A stretch of 64,000 nt of DNA from Colwellia sp. 39_35_sub15_T18 (lineage in GTDB: Bacteria; Pseudomonadota; Gammaproteobacteria; Enterobacterales; Alteromonadaceae). The stretch spans positions 55,352 through 119,351 of the forward strand of contig MAAE01000004.1 in the NCBI GenBank assembly GCA_002162675.1, in the 5' to 3' direction. This document shows, one piece after another, positions 18,610 through 28,092 of the stretch. The notes under the pieces were generated by a model. It was not told the origin of the DNA. It worked only from the letters and a program-made list of their open reading frames with translations, and made no database searches. The first letter of the stretch is position 1, and each line of letters begins with the position of its first letter. The translations under genes and the position numbers were made by a program.

Positions 18610-21024
18610 ATGACTACTCAGCTAGTTATAGCCAAGTACAACGCTAAATACATAAATAAAACTAAACCTCTGTCCTTAGCAATAAAGCTCGCCTGTGGGG
18701 TCGCCATTACACTATCGGCCAATGCCATGGCGCAACAAACCTCAGCTAACAGCCAAAATTATCGTATTGAAGCCTCGCCATTGGCAAAGTGCTTAAACCA
18801 TTTCGCCGCACAATCAGGCCTTCTTCTCAGTGCTGATGCTAAATTAACTCAAGGCAAGCGCTGTACGGGTATTGCGGGGACATTATCGGTAGAGCAAGCT
18901 TTACTGCAATTATTGAAAAATACTGGCTTGCAGGCGGTCAAACAAAATGGTGGCAGTTATTTACTCGCACCTGTCAGTGTAACTAATGTTTTAGCTACTG
19001 CACAGGTAACCAATATAAACGAAGAAACAGTCTATGGCTCAGTGGATGGTTATGTGGCAAGACGGAGTGCTACGGGTACCAAGACGGATATTCCAATCAT
19101 CGAAAGTCCGCAATCTGTCTCGGTTATTACAACCGATCAGATTGTTGTTCAGAAAGCACAAAGCTTAAGTGAAGCGTTTGGCTATTCTGCGGGAATTGTT
19201 TCAGAAACGTCGAATAACCTTACTGTTGACTCGTTTGTTATAAGAGGGTTCCGAGCGTATGCAGGTGTAGGCAGTCTATACCGGGACGGCACTAAAGCAG
19301 CCACAAATATTTTTGATGGCAATACTGAACCCTATGGCCTTGAGCGCCTTGAACTGCTAAAAGGCCCTTCCTCGGTGTTATATGGCAAAGCAGCGCCGGG
19401 TGGTATTATTAATATGGTCACCAAGCGGCCAACCGTTGACCCCATTCGAGAAGTTAATATTGATTATGGCTCCAATAATCGCAAACAAGTGTCAGGTGAC
19501 TTCAGTGATGCATTAACTGACGATGGTGTATGGTCTTACCGCCTTACTGGGTTGCTGCGCGATAGTGATACTATGGTTGATTATGTTGATGATGATAGAG
19601 CCTATATTGCCCCGGCGATCACCTGGCGTCCTGACGAGGCAACGTTTTTAACATTGTTGGCAAATTACCAAAAAAATAAGTCGGCCTCAGTGTTTGGGCT
19701 ACCGGTTGAAGGCACATTGGAAGATACACCGAATGGGAAAATTCCTAGAAATCGATTTATAGGAGAACCGGGGTACGACAAATATGAAACTGAAATTAAA
19801 TCTCTAGGTTATGTATTTGAGCATCAATTCAATCAAGACCTGACTCTGCGTAATAATTCACGATATTTCGAATCCGACGGGGATTTTCCTGTAATTTGGT
19901 CCGGGGCTTTCGATAGTTCAACAGGCATTCTGTCTAGAGCAAGGGCCCAAGATCGTCGTGATTACTCCGATGTATTTACAACGGATATCAGTCTGGAATA
20001 CAAAATAGACACAGGTGCTGTCAGTCATACCTTGTTATTAGGTGCAGATTATACCGATGAGTACCATGAGACTGAACGTTATAATCGTACTGTAGGGGCT
20101 CTAAATCTATTTAGTCCAGAGTATGGCGTTGCTTTAATTGGAACCCCCGTTATTCATCCCGGCTCATGGAAAGAGCAAAGCAAAAACTATGGCCTCTATT
20201 TTCAGGATCAATTAAAAATCCAGGATAAATGGGTCGTGTCGCTCGGTGGCCGTCAGGACTGGACGGAATCCCAGCAGGAGGCATTTTTCTTTGACCTCAA
20301 AGGGCCAAAAGAAAAAAATGATGCGTTTACTGGGCGAGCAGGCTTAATTTATCTTGCTGACAATGGCTTAGCTCCTTATATCAGCTATAGTGAATCTTTT
20401 CAGCCTCAAGGTGGTAAGGATAGATCAGGTAGTCGCTTCGATCCTACAACGGGAGACCAATATGAAATGGGTGTTCGCTACCAACCAGAAGGCAGTGAAC
20501 TGTTTATCACTGCATCGATTTATGAGCTGACCCAGCAAAATGTCCTGACGACTGATCCTGTCGATAGCCAGTTCAATGTTCAAACGGGTGAAATACAATC
20601 GCGTGGGTTTGAACTTGAGGTAAAAACCAACATTGATGATAACACCCGACTGATAGCGGCCTATGCCTATACTGACACTGAAGTCACAAAGGACAATAAC
20701 CCTGATAAAGTGGGTAATAGAGTTAGCGGTGTGCCCTATAACCAGTTTTCTTTATGGGGCGATTATCAGTTTACCGCTTTTGGTTTATCGGGGTTGATGG
20801 CGGGTGCGGGTATGCGCTACGTGGGTAACACCACAAGTGAAAGGCTTGATGTGACGGTACCTGATTATACGCTTTTTGATGCGATGGTTAGCTATGAAAC
20901 AGAGCATTGGCGTTATGCATTGAATGCAAAAAACCTGACAGATAAAAACTACGTATCCTGTACATATGCTTGCTTTTACGGTGATGAGCGAAGCCTTATT
21001 GTCAGCGCGTCTTACAATTTTTAA
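18610..21024 (+). CDS. TonB-dependent siderophore receptor with STN signalling domain (set 1)
   Basis: This outer-membrane receptor is predicted to import a ferric siderophore and to signal occupancy to FecR. Order in the 804 residues: signal peptide ending near ANAMA; STN domain at about 50-115 (YRIEASPLAKCLNHFAAQSG); linker; plug domain starting around IPIIESPQSVSVITTDQI with VIRGFRAYAGV and LLKGPSSVLYGKAAPGGIIN; 22-strand barrel; C-terminal Phe (VSASYNF). The plug wording is that of the FpvA/FhuE/FoxA siderophore group. The ligand cannot be told from sequence. A weak ribosome binding site (AAAGGGA) precedes the ATG. Confidence 0.93.
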   Translation: MTTQLVIAKYNAKYINKTKPLSLAIKLACGVAITLSANAMAQQTSANSQNYRIEASPLAKCLNHFAAQSGLLLSADAKLTQGKRCTGIAGTLSVEQALLQLLKNTGLQAVKQNGGSYLLAPVSVTNVLATAQVTNINEETVYGSVDGYVARRSATGTKTDIPIIESPQSVSVITTDQIVVQKAQSLSEAFGYSAGIVSETSNNLTVDSFVIRGFRAYAGVGSLYRDGTKAATNIFDGNTEPYGLERLELLKGPSSVLYGKAAPGGIINMVTKRPTVDPIREVNIDYGSNNRKQVSGDFSDALTDDGVWSYRLTGLLRDSDTMVDYVDDDRAYIAPAITWRPDEATFLTLLANYQKNKSASVFGLPVEGTLEDTPNGKIPRNRFIGEPGYDKYETEIKSLGYVFEHQFNQDLTLRNNSRYFESDGDFPVIWSGAFDSSTGILSRARAQDRRDYSDVFTTDISLEYKIDTGAVSHTLLLGADYTDEYHETERYNRTVGALNLFSPEYGVALIGTPVIHPGSWKEQSKNYGLYFQDQLKIQDKWVVSLGGRQDWTESQQEAFFFDLKGPKEKNDAFTGRAGLIYLADNGLAPYISYSESFQPQGGKDRSGSRFDPTTGDQYEMGVRYQPEGSELFITASIYELTQQNVLTTDPVDSQFNVQTGEIQSRGFELEVKTNIDDNTRLIAAYAYTDTEVTKDNNPDKVGNRVSGVPYNQFSLWGDYQFTAFGLSGLMAGAGMRYVGNTTSERLDVTVPDYTLFDAMVSYETEHWRYALNAKNLTDKNYVSCTYACFYGDERSLIVSASYNF

Positions 21025-21052
21025 CGTCAATTATAGTTAAGCTATCGCTGAC

Positions 21053-21093
21053 AGTAAAAACTGGTGCTCCCCCCCTAGCGTCAGTTTTTTACT
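21053..21093 (+). terminator. Terminator after STN receptor 1
   Basis: AGTAAAAACTG (21053-21063) pairs with CAGTTTTTTACT (21082-21093) around a C-rich loop, with a T-run in the right arm. It lies 29 bp past the receptor stop and before the promoter of the second sigma gene, so the two iron gene sets are probably separate transcription units. Confidence 0.6.
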
Positions 21094-21131
21094 CTGCGGC
21101 TTATTTTAACGCCCTGTCACTCGTTCACCCC

Positions 21132-21172
21132 TTGCATCTGCCCTCAACAAAAGTATAATGACAATCATTCTC
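21132..21172 (+). promoter_or_regulatory. Fur-box promoter of the second FecI-type sigma gene
   Basis: TTGCAT (21132-21137), 16 bp, TATAAT (21154-21159). The 19 bases from the -10, TATAATGACAATCATTCTC, match the Fur consensus at 16 of 19 positions. About 50 bp around it closely match the 16794-16834 promoter (shared CCCCTTGCATCT and CAACAAAAGTATAATG type blocks), so the promoter was duplicated with the gene set. Confidence 0.8.
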
Positions 21173-21196
21173 ATTTACTCTTTGTTGAGGCTGTGT

Positions 21197-21724
21197 GTGC
21201 CTGCCGTAGAAAAAGCTGCTATTGGATCCCTCTATCAAGAACACCATACTTGGCTATTTAGGTTATTAAATCGCAAGCTTCATAATAGTGCCGATGCCGC
21301 CGATTTGGCGCAAGACGCGTTTATCAACTTATTAAAAAAACCCAAGCATTTTGTTGATAATTGTGATGATAAGTCAGGTGCACGTAATTATTTATCACGT
21401 GTTGCTTCAGGTTTATGCGTTGATTTTTGGCGTCGACAACAAGTTGAGCGTGCCTATCTCGACGTGTTGGCACTCAGGCCAGAAGCTATAGCTATTAGCC
21501 CTGAGCAGCAATACAACTTGTTAGAAACACTTTTTGAAATTGATAAATTGCTCAGTCAATTACCTGATAAAGTTGCCACGGTATTTATTCTCGCGCAACT
21601 TGATGGCTTAAGCTATCAGCAAATAGCCTCTAAACAAGGTATTTCATTACGCAGTGTTAATAATTATATGGCTATTGCCTTGGTTAAATTAGCCAAGTTA
21701 ATGGATGGCATTACTAATGACTAA
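21197..21724 (+). CDS. FecI-type ECF sigma factor (set 2)
   Basis: Paralogue of the sigma factor at 16857. Region 2 contains SADAADLAQDAFINLL and YLSRVASGLCVDFWRRQQVE; region 4 contains LDGLSYQQIASKQGISLRS. I choose GTG 21197 because TTGAGG lies 6 bp upstream and the resulting leader (about 31 nt) mirrors that of set 1; the in-frame ATG at 21158 falls inside the -10 element and cannot be the start of this transcript. The predicted protein has about 175 residues. The gene end overlaps the following FecR start. Confidence 0.9.
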   Translation: MPAVEKAAIGSLYQEHHTWLFRLLNRKLHNSADAADLAQDAFINLLKKPKHFVDNCDDKSGARNYLSRVASGLCVDFWRRQQVERAYLDVLALRPEAIAISPEQQYNLLETLFEIDKLLSQLPDKVATVFILAQLDGLSYQQIASKQGISLRSVNNYMAIALVKLAKLMDGITND

Positions 21725-22772
21725 TGTGATGACTAATACCGTAACAAATACCCTAACTAAGAGCCAGCAGACAACAGCATCGGATGCTGCTCTAGAGCAA
21801 GCCGCACTTTGGTTTATTCAGCAAGAGCAAACAGACTCTTCTAGCCAACATAACGCTCAGCAACAGCAAGAATTTAACGTTTGGCTGCAACAAGCAGAGC
21901 ATAAACTAGCGTGGCAAAAAATACTGACCGTTAGCCAAACCTTTGATGCTTTCAAACAAACGGGACAGGCAAGGCAAAGTGAGCACACAGGGCAGGTTGA
22001 TATTGCCAGCAGCACACTCTCTCATTTACATCAGCCTAGCCAAAGCTTTTCACGTAGAAGCATGCTTAAAGGCTTTGCGGTTGCCGCAGTTGTTGGTTTT
22101 ACTTGGCAGTTTAGCGCTGATATCAGACAATATGTTTACAGCAGACAAGCACAATATCAAACGGCAGTAGGTGAAACACGTCAACAAAAACTCAGCGATG
22201 GCAGCCACCTTTGGTTAAATACCGATAGCGCGTTAAATGAGCTTTTCAACCCACACAAACGTGAACTAGCGCTTTATCAGGGCGAAGTTTATATAAATAC
22301 CGCAGCAGACAGCCAACGACCTTTCTTTGTTAGCGCTACCTTAGCCTCAAAGCCTATTACGTATACCGCGTTAGGCACCGAGTTTTCTATTGAGCAGAAT
22401 AATGATGATAGTCAATTACATGTTTTTAAAGGTCGCGTCGCGGTTGATTATAACCAACAGCGGGTAATACTTAGCGCTGGCGAGCAAGTGACTATTACGG
22501 AGTATGGCTTTAGTGTTATTACGGCTGCCGAAACTGACAGTTTGGCTTGGCAGCAGCGAGAACTTCGCGCTAAGAATATATCGTTGGCTGACTTTTGTCG
22601 TCAATTAGAACGCTACCATACTGGTATTATCACCTTAAGTGAGCAGGCTGCACAGTTACGAGTAGTAGGCATATTCCCTATTTTTGATCTTGAAGCCAGT
22701 TTACAAATGATAGCGCAAAGTTTACCAGTAACAGTACACCAGCACTTACTTTGGTGGACGCGTATTCACTAA
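21717..22772 (+). CDS. FecR-type anti-sigma / signal transducer (set 2)
   Basis: Inner-membrane regulator predicted to couple receptor occupancy to the sigma factor encoded just upstream. About 351 residues: cytoplasmic anti-sigma part with EQAALWFIQQEQ and EFNVWLQQAEHKLAWQ; membrane segment around residues 115-135 (MLKGFAVAAVVGFTWQF); periplasmic FecR domain (LSDGSHLWLNTDSALNE, LYQGEVYINTAAD, YTALGTEFSIEQ); C-terminal STN-like segment. ATG 21717 overlaps the sigma stop by 8 bp; ATG 21705 is a longer option. No ribosome binding site clearly decides between them. Confidence 0.9.
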   Translation: MTNVMTNTVTNTLTKSQQTTASDAALEQAALWFIQQEQTDSSSQHNAQQQQEFNVWLQQAEHKLAWQKILTVSQTFDAFKQTGQARQSEHTGQVDIASSTLSHLHQPSQSFSRRSMLKGFAVAAVVGFTWQFSADIRQYVYSRQAQYQTAVGETRQQKLSDGSHLWLNTDSALNELFNPHKRELALYQGEVYINTAADSQRPFFVSATLASKPITYTALGTEFSIEQNNDDSQLHVFKGRVAVDYNQQRVILSAGEQVTITEYGFSVITAAETDSLAWQQRELRAKNISLADFCRQLERYHTGIITLSEQAAQLRVVGIFPIFDLEASLQMIAQSLPVTVHQHLLWWTRIH

Positions 22773-22830
22773 CAAACGTCACTCTTTACAAACTAATGAC
22801 TATTATTTTTGCACTATTTTTTTTCTCATA

Positions 22831-22843
22831 CGATTCCTAAGTA
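22831..22843 (+). promoter_or_regulatory. Shared 13-mer upstream of STN receptor 2 (candidate ECF promoter element)
   Basis: CGATTCCTAAGTA differs by one base from the 18544 copy and lies 40 bp before the receptor start. The intervening and flanking sequence is not conserved between the two loci, which makes the 13-mer stand out. See the 18544 entry for the interpretation. Confidence 0.45.
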
Positions 22844-22883
22844 GAAACCATTAATTAATCATACATTTTTACAAGGAATAACA

Positions 22884-25334
22884 TTGAAAACGCATCATAA
22901 CATCGCTTTATCTGCGATAGCCCTCGCCACAAAAATTGCCTTGGCAACTTTTACCTTAAGCTCAGCAGTACAGGCCTCAGAAAATAAATTACCGCGTGTA
23001 ACTGCCAGTAATTATAACATCAATATTAACGCTGATAACTTGGCAAACTGTATCTACAATGTTGCCGAGCAAGCAGGCATATATATTAGTGCTGATATTA
23101 GTTTAACTAAAAACAAACAATGTCAGCCAATGACCACCACCGCCAACATAGAGTCAATACTAACGCAATTGTTAACCCCTTTTGATTTAGTGGCTATTGC
23201 ACAATCTCCCGGTCGGTATGCTGTACAGAAAGTGCAGCAAACGAGACGAGTGAACACATTAGCTACTGCCATAATACAAAGTGATGACTTAAAGGATGGC
23301 AGTGCCGAAGATGGTTATATCAGCGATGGCGTGGCTAATGTTAGCATCTGGCAGGGTCGAAAACTGCAAGATACGCCCTATTCTATTAATGTTATTTCTG
23401 AAGACTTATTACAAAATTTACAAGCAACGAGCACAGATCAAGTTTTCAAAATTAACCCTTTAATTCAGGTTAACCGACCACAAGCGCAGAATAATGAATT
23501 CAAAATATTTTCTCGAGGTTTTGCTACCCGAAGAGCATCTAGAAACGGTGTTTTTCTCGACAGACCCGATCATGGTGCCAGTATGCAGGAAGTAGAACAA
23601 GTCGAAGTATTGACTGGATTATCAGGCTTTCTCTATGGTGCCGGTAATATCGGTGGCATGGTTAACTATGTCACTAAACGCCCCACCGAAGAACGTTTGA
23701 ATTCAGTGACTGTTGGCAATACCAGTGGTAGCAACGTTTATTTGCATGGTGATTTTGGTGGCCAAATAGATCAAGAAGGAAAATTTGGATATCGTTTCAA
23801 TGTGCTCACACAAGATGGTGAAACAGCGACAAAAGATCAAGATTTAGAACTAAATTTTGCTAGCTTCGCCTTTGATTGGAGAGTCAATGACTCCCTCTTG
23901 ATACAAATTGATGGCTCAGACCGTGACTACCACATGAAAGGTTTGCAAACAGGTTGGTCTTTAGGTGATGATGAATTCGGAGAGCAGGCAATACGCCCCT
24001 CAGCCAAACAACTCGATAGCGATCTACTTTGGAGTCAAAAGTGGGCTATTCAGGACTCTCAAAATCAGCGATTAGCGACTAATTTATTTTGGGATATCGA
24101 TGAAAACTTGTCTCTGCGTGCCGGTTACTTAGCTGATACTACTGACCGTTATTACACCTCTGCAGACAGTACTATAAATGCTGACGGTACTTATACTCAA
24201 TACGCAGAAACTGATAAAGCATCCCCCTCTAGAAAAGCTTATACTTGGGGCAGCTTTATCTTTATTGATATAGATTTCAATACTGGCGATATAGCACACA
24301 AAATGGTCACTGGCTTAAGGTTTAGCGATAAAGAGCGAAATGATGGTAATAACGCATGGTCAAATGGGGTTGAACTCGGCCCATTTAGCCTAGCTAAGCC
24401 CGGCTATGTTGATGAGCCAAACTGGCAATATGATGGCGAATATTCCCCATACCTCCTGTCTAAAACGACGACCAGCAACTTCAGTATCGGTGATGATATC
24501 ACCTTTAATGAACAGTGGTCAGCACTGGTGGGATTAGCTTATAGCAGCATAGAGGATAAACGTTATAACGGTGATACAACCTTGAGAACTCATTATGATG
24601 AAAGTGCTTTAACTCCCAGTTTATCAATTATTTATAAACCAATAGATTCAGTGACAACATACATCAGTTATATGGAAGGATTAGAAGACGGTGATCATGC
24701 CGATGATAGACACCAAGGTCTAGAGGTAATAAATGCCGGTGAATCTTTTAAACCACTGACGAGTACTCAGCTAGAGCTAGGTGCCAAAGCAAATATGAAT
24801 GGTATGTTGTTCGCCGCAGCACTATTTGAAATAGAAAAACCTCTTGAATATTATCTTCTTAAAGAAGAGAAGTACGAATTTGTTCAAGATGGTCGTCAGC
24901 TTCACCGTGGGCTTGAGTTTACCGCAACGGGAAAACTCACCGAAAACCTAACCTTAGTCGGTGGCTTTACTTTATTAGATGCAAAAATAAAAGAGCAACG
25001 AGCACAACCTGAATTAGAAGGTAATAGACCAGACGAAGTTGCGAAACAAATGTTTAAATTCTATGGCGAATATGCAATTCCAGCCATTTCAGGGTTAGTG
25101 ATTAATGGCAGTCTGAGCCATACAGGTAGCTTCTATAGTGAGTTAGATAATAAAGAAGAGCTAGACGGGTATACTTTGACCGATATAGGCGCTCGCTATA
25201 CCTTTAATAATCTGACGAACCCAGTGACACTGCGATTCAATATTAGCAATCTAACCGACAAACGCTATTGGGCTAATGGCTCATACACAGGAGATGGTCG
25301 CCGAATGGCACTGTCGGCTAATGTCGAGTTTTAA
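22884..25334 (+). CDS. TonB-dependent siderophore receptor with STN signalling domain (set 2)
   Basis: Second signalling receptor, 816 residues, read from a TTG start fixed by ACAAGGAATAACA immediately upstream. Domains: signal peptide ending near AVQASE; STN domain at about 46-115 (YNININADNLANCIYNVAEQ); plug with LQDTPYSINVISEDLLQNL, FSRGFATRRASRNGVFLD and VLTGLSGFLYGAGNIGGMVNYV; barrel ending in Phe (SANVEF). It is only distantly similar to the set 1 receptor, so the two sets probably recognise different siderophores. Ligand not determinable. Confidence 0.93.
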   Translation: MKTHHNIALSAIALATKIALATFTLSSAVQASENKLPRVTASNYNININADNLANCIYNVAEQAGIYISADISLTKNKQCQPMTTTANIESILTQLLTPFDLVAIAQSPGRYAVQKVQQTRRVNTLATAIIQSDDLKDGSAEDGYISDGVANVSIWQGRKLQDTPYSINVISEDLLQNLQATSTDQVFKINPLIQVNRPQAQNNEFKIFSRGFATRRASRNGVFLDRPDHGASMQEVEQVEVLTGLSGFLYGAGNIGGMVNYVTKRPTEERLNSVTVGNTSGSNVYLHGDFGGQIDQEGKFGYRFNVLTQDGETATKDQDLELNFASFAFDWRVNDSLLIQIDGSDRDYHMKGLQTGWSLGDDEFGEQAIRPSAKQLDSDLLWSQKWAIQDSQNQRLATNLFWDIDENLSLRAGYLADTTDRYYTSADSTINADGTYTQYAETDKASPSRKAYTWGSFIFIDIDFNTGDIAHKMVTGLRFSDKERNDGNNAWSNGVELGPFSLAKPGYVDEPNWQYDGEYSPYLLSKTTTSNFSIGDDITFNEQWSALVGLAYSSIEDKRYNGDTTLRTHYDESALTPSLSIIYKPIDSVTTYISYMEGLEDGDHADDRHQGLEVINAGESFKPLTSTQLELGAKANMNGMLFAAALFEIEKPLEYYLLKEEKYEFVQDGRQLHRGLEFTATGKLTENLTLVGGFTLLDAKIKEQRAQPELEGNRPDEVAKQMFKFYGEYAIPAISGLVINGSLSHTGSFYSELDNKEELDGYTLTDIGARYTFNNLTNPVTLRFNISNLTDKRYWANGSYTGDGRRMALSANVEF

Positions 25335-25416
25335 CCCCCTAACTCAACATAGTTATTAGCTGATAACACTAGCAAAACTCCCTAACAGCAATCAACTAAT
25401 TACATCCATAGAACAA

Positions 25417-25460
25417 CCGCCGAAAGCTACTGAGCAGCCACTATCGGCGGCTGTTTCTTT
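25417..25460 (+). terminator. Terminator hairpin after STN receptor 2
   Basis: CCGCCGA (25417-25423) pairs with TCGGCGG (25444-25450), followed by CTGTTTCTTT. It is the first of two hairpins in the 471-bp gap after the receptor. Confidence 0.55.
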
Positions 25461-25484
25461 AGTTCGTCCGCAGGAATTGGTTTA

Positions 25485-25512
25485 AACCCCCGTCTTTAGA
25501 CGGGGGTTGTTT
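25485..25512 (+). terminator. Strong terminator hairpin
   Basis: AACCCCCGTC / GACGGGGGTT (25485-25494 and 25499-25508) form a 10-bp perfect stem with a TTTA loop, followed by GTTT. It isolates set 2 from the third receptor. The rest of the gap (25513-25805) holds the Fur box below and nothing else I recognise. Confidence 0.75.
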
Positions 25513-25710
25513 AATAAATCATATTTTAGCACTTCAAATAAGCTGGCGGCTGCATAACAACCGCTCCTCGCAACATAATTCAAATTATTATAATACCTTA
25601 CTTTTTTACATGCCTATGCACTTTACTCAGGAGCTCATTGATAACATTTCTCCTCTTTAACCCCTGAAGAACCGCTTTTACTTTTGATTTCAAAACCTCT
25701 TACTGAAAAT

Positions 25711-25729
25711 ACAAATGATAATCATTACA
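25711..25729. promoter_or_regulatory. Fur box upstream of the third TonB receptor
   Basis: ACAAATGATAATCATTACA contains the 14-bp core AATGATAATCATTA, identical to the centre of the Fur consensus (14 of 19 positions overall). It lies 77 bp before the receptor ATG. A clear -10/-35 pair is not obvious. Confidence 0.75.
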
Positions 25730-25805
25730 ATTCATGTAGATCAATTAATATACAAAACAATTATCTGAATAGGTTTCTTACCAACATGAAAATAAGGAGT
25801 AAATT

Positions 25806-27965
25806 ATGAACAAGATACACATTATTGGGGGATTGACATTATCGGTGTTATTCACTTCAATATCACAAGCAACAGTAAAATCTACTACCGATTCAATCAA
25901 CACTCTCGCAACGACTACCGTTATATCGGCAACACGGTATGAGCAAAGTATCGATAAAATCCCTGGTGCTATTACCGTCATCAATGAACAAGCATTAAAA
26001 GAACAAACGGCAATAAGTGATGATCTTACTGCTATCATTGCTAATTTAGTACCGGGTATGTCGCCTAGCCGTCAAAAGCTATCAAATCAAGGGGTAAATT
26101 TACGTGGCCGTACCGCATTATTACTTGTCGATGGTGTACCACAAAATAACCCATTACGTAATGGCAACCGTTATGGCTTCCCACTTGATTCGGCAATGTT
26201 ATCAAGAATAGAAATTGTTAATGGTGCTAGTGCCGTCAATGGTCTGGGTGCCACAGGTGGCACAATTAATTATATTACCTTATCTGCTAAAGAAGGTGAT
26301 AACTGGCGACAAACGGCTGGGCTGCGTTTAAACAGTAGTTTTGATGACGATAGCGGTGGCAATAAGCAATGGTATAACGTCCGTCATTTTGATGAAAAAT
26401 ATGAAGTGCTTTTCTCCGTGGCTAGGCAGGATCGCGGTTTATATTACGACGGTAATGGCAATGCTATTGGCATGAATATGATTCAGGGTGAAACACAAGA
26501 TTCAGTCTCAATGAATTATTTTTTGAAAACAGCCGTAAAATCTGACGAGCATAAACTCGAATTTTCATTCAATAAATTTGAGCTTAAAGGAAATAATGAT
26601 TATGTTGCTGTTTGGGGTGATTTCGCAAATAAAATACCTGGCACAGTTGAAAAAGGTACTCCTTTAGGCGAACCAATTTTAAATGATGTTGAGTCTTATA
26701 ATGTGACTTACAGTAATGATAATTTGGCAGGCGGCGGGTTAACCGCACAGTTTTTCTATCAAGATTTTCAAGCAGTATATGGTCGAGCATGGTGGCAGCC
26801 AACGGATACAGAAATTTTTGATCAAGGTACAATTACCTCAACCAAAAAAGGTTTAAAGGTAGCTTATACGCAAAGTAACTTATTAAACAAAGATGATAAC
26901 TGGGTTATTGGTGTCGATGTGCTTGATGATACAACTCAACAATGGTTACTTGAGTCAAATTTAGGCGTTACCCCTGAAATGTCTTACTTAGGCATAGCAC
27001 CTTTTATTCAAGGTGATATGCTTGTTTCTGAACGATTGCGTTTATCCGCTGGCTTACGTTTTGAAAGTACAGAGGTAACAGTAAACGCTGATAAAACATT
27101 ATATGCCTATGGTGTTTTTCTAGGCCAAGGTGCTGCTCAAACAGCCCATGACGGGGTAGATATTATTGGTGGTAAACAATCTTTTTCTGAGTTGGTTTAT
27201 AATTTAGGTGCTGTTTACAGTGTTACTGATAATACCAATGTCTATTTTGGCTACAATCAAGGCATGGGCTTACCCGATATTGGTCGAGTACTTCGCGGCC
27301 AATGGGTAGCTGATGATAATCCTATTTCGGGTGGTGCAACGATTGATTTCACCAATATGCCTGCGGTTGAGCCCGTTATCACCGAAAACTTTGAACTTGG
27401 TGTTAATTTTTCTGATGAACAATGGGATCTAACCGCAACAACCTATTATTCATTAGCGAAAGATGGAGCTAATTTATCCTTAAACACGGGTGGTAATTAT
27501 GATGTTGTTCGACAACGTACAGAAATTAAAGGCTTGGAATTAACCGCAAATTATCAACTTAATGACAACATTAATTTACAAGCTATATATGCCATGGTTC
27601 GAGGTGAGGTCGATAGCAACCAAAGTGGTAGTGTTGATCAAGATATAGACTTAAAAAATGTATCACCAGATCGGTTGATGCTAGCGATGAATTATAACAT
27701 TACTGATAACTGGTCAAGTAGGCTGCAAATGAATGCGCTTAAGGGCAGGGATAATAGTGAAGAAAATCAGACCTTTGATGGATACGTTTTAGTTGATGCT
27801 TTGGTAAAATATGACCTTGGAGAAAATGGAAAGGTAACTTTTGCGGTAGAAAATTTAGCGGATGAATTTTACATAAACTACTTTAGCCAAGTGCGTAACT
27901 TCAGTGGTTATTACTTCTCTGGCCGAGGACGAAACTTTTCACTGGGATATGAGTTAGATTTTTAA
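25806..27965 (+). CDS. TonB-dependent siderophore receptor, IutA-like, no STN domain
   Basis: Outer-membrane receptor of 719 residues: signal peptide (to about residue 24, SISQA), TonB-box-like TTTVISATRYEQSIDKIPG, plug with LTAIIANLVPGMSPS, GVNLRGRTALLLVDGVPQN and IEIVNGASAVNGLGATGG, and a barrel ending in Phe (GYELDF). The plug wording resembles the aerobactin/vibrioferrin receptor group (IutA/PvuA) more than the FpvA group; this is a judgement from motifs. It lacks the STN domain of its two neighbours, so it should be Fur-regulated only. AAGGAG precedes the ATG. Confidence 0.9.
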   Translation: MNKIHIIGGLTLSVLFTSISQATVKSTTDSINTLATTTVISATRYEQSIDKIPGAITVINEQALKEQTAISDDLTAIIANLVPGMSPSRQKLSNQGVNLRGRTALLLVDGVPQNNPLRNGNRYGFPLDSAMLSRIEIVNGASAVNGLGATGGTINYITLSAKEGDNWRQTAGLRLNSSFDDDSGGNKQWYNVRHFDEKYEVLFSVARQDRGLYYDGNGNAIGMNMIQGETQDSVSMNYFLKTAVKSDEHKLEFSFNKFELKGNNDYVAVWGDFANKIPGTVEKGTPLGEPILNDVESYNVTYSNDNLAGGGLTAQFFYQDFQAVYGRAWWQPTDTEIFDQGTITSTKKGLKVAYTQSNLLNKDDNWVIGVDVLDDTTQQWLLESNLGVTPEMSYLGIAPFIQGDMLVSERLRLSAGLRFESTEVTVNADKTLYAYGVFLGQGAAQTAHDGVDIIGGKQSFSELVYNLGAVYSVTDNTNVYFGYNQGMGLPDIGRVLRGQWVADDNPISGGATIDFTNMPAVEPVITENFELGVNFSDEQWDLTATTYYSLAKDGANLSLNTGGNYDVVRQRTEIKGLELTANYQLNDNINLQAIYAMVRGEVDSNQSGSVDQDIDLKNVSPDRLMLAMNYNITDNWSSRLQMNALKGRDNSEENQTFDGYVLVDALVKYDLGENGKVTFAVENLADEFYINYFSQVRNFSGYYFSGRGRNFSLGYELDF

Positions 27966-28034
27966 GCCGTTATCGCGATAAATATCAAACATTTGCATTA
28001 AATAAAAAAGAAATATTCGTTAATTAAAACAAAT

Positions 28035-28063
28035 AAAGGGCTCTATTGCAGAGCCCTTTATTT
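28035..28063. terminator. Bidirectional terminator between convergent genes
   Basis: AAAGGGCTC (28035-28043) pairs with GAGCCCTTT (28051-28059), flanked by A-rich sequence on the left and TATTTTA on the right. It can serve both the receptor gene ending at 27965 and the acyl-CoA dehydrogenase gene ending at 28093 on the other strand. Confidence 0.85.
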
Positions 28064-28092
28064 TATCTGTTAAATTATAATATTAACTTTGA

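Noticed and set aside
18610..25334. Possibility that the STN receptors are haem or vitamin B12 receptors
   Set aside because: FecI/FecR context, Fur boxes and siderophore-type plug wording favour ferric siderophores; no haem-receptor FRAP/NPNL-type motif was seen.
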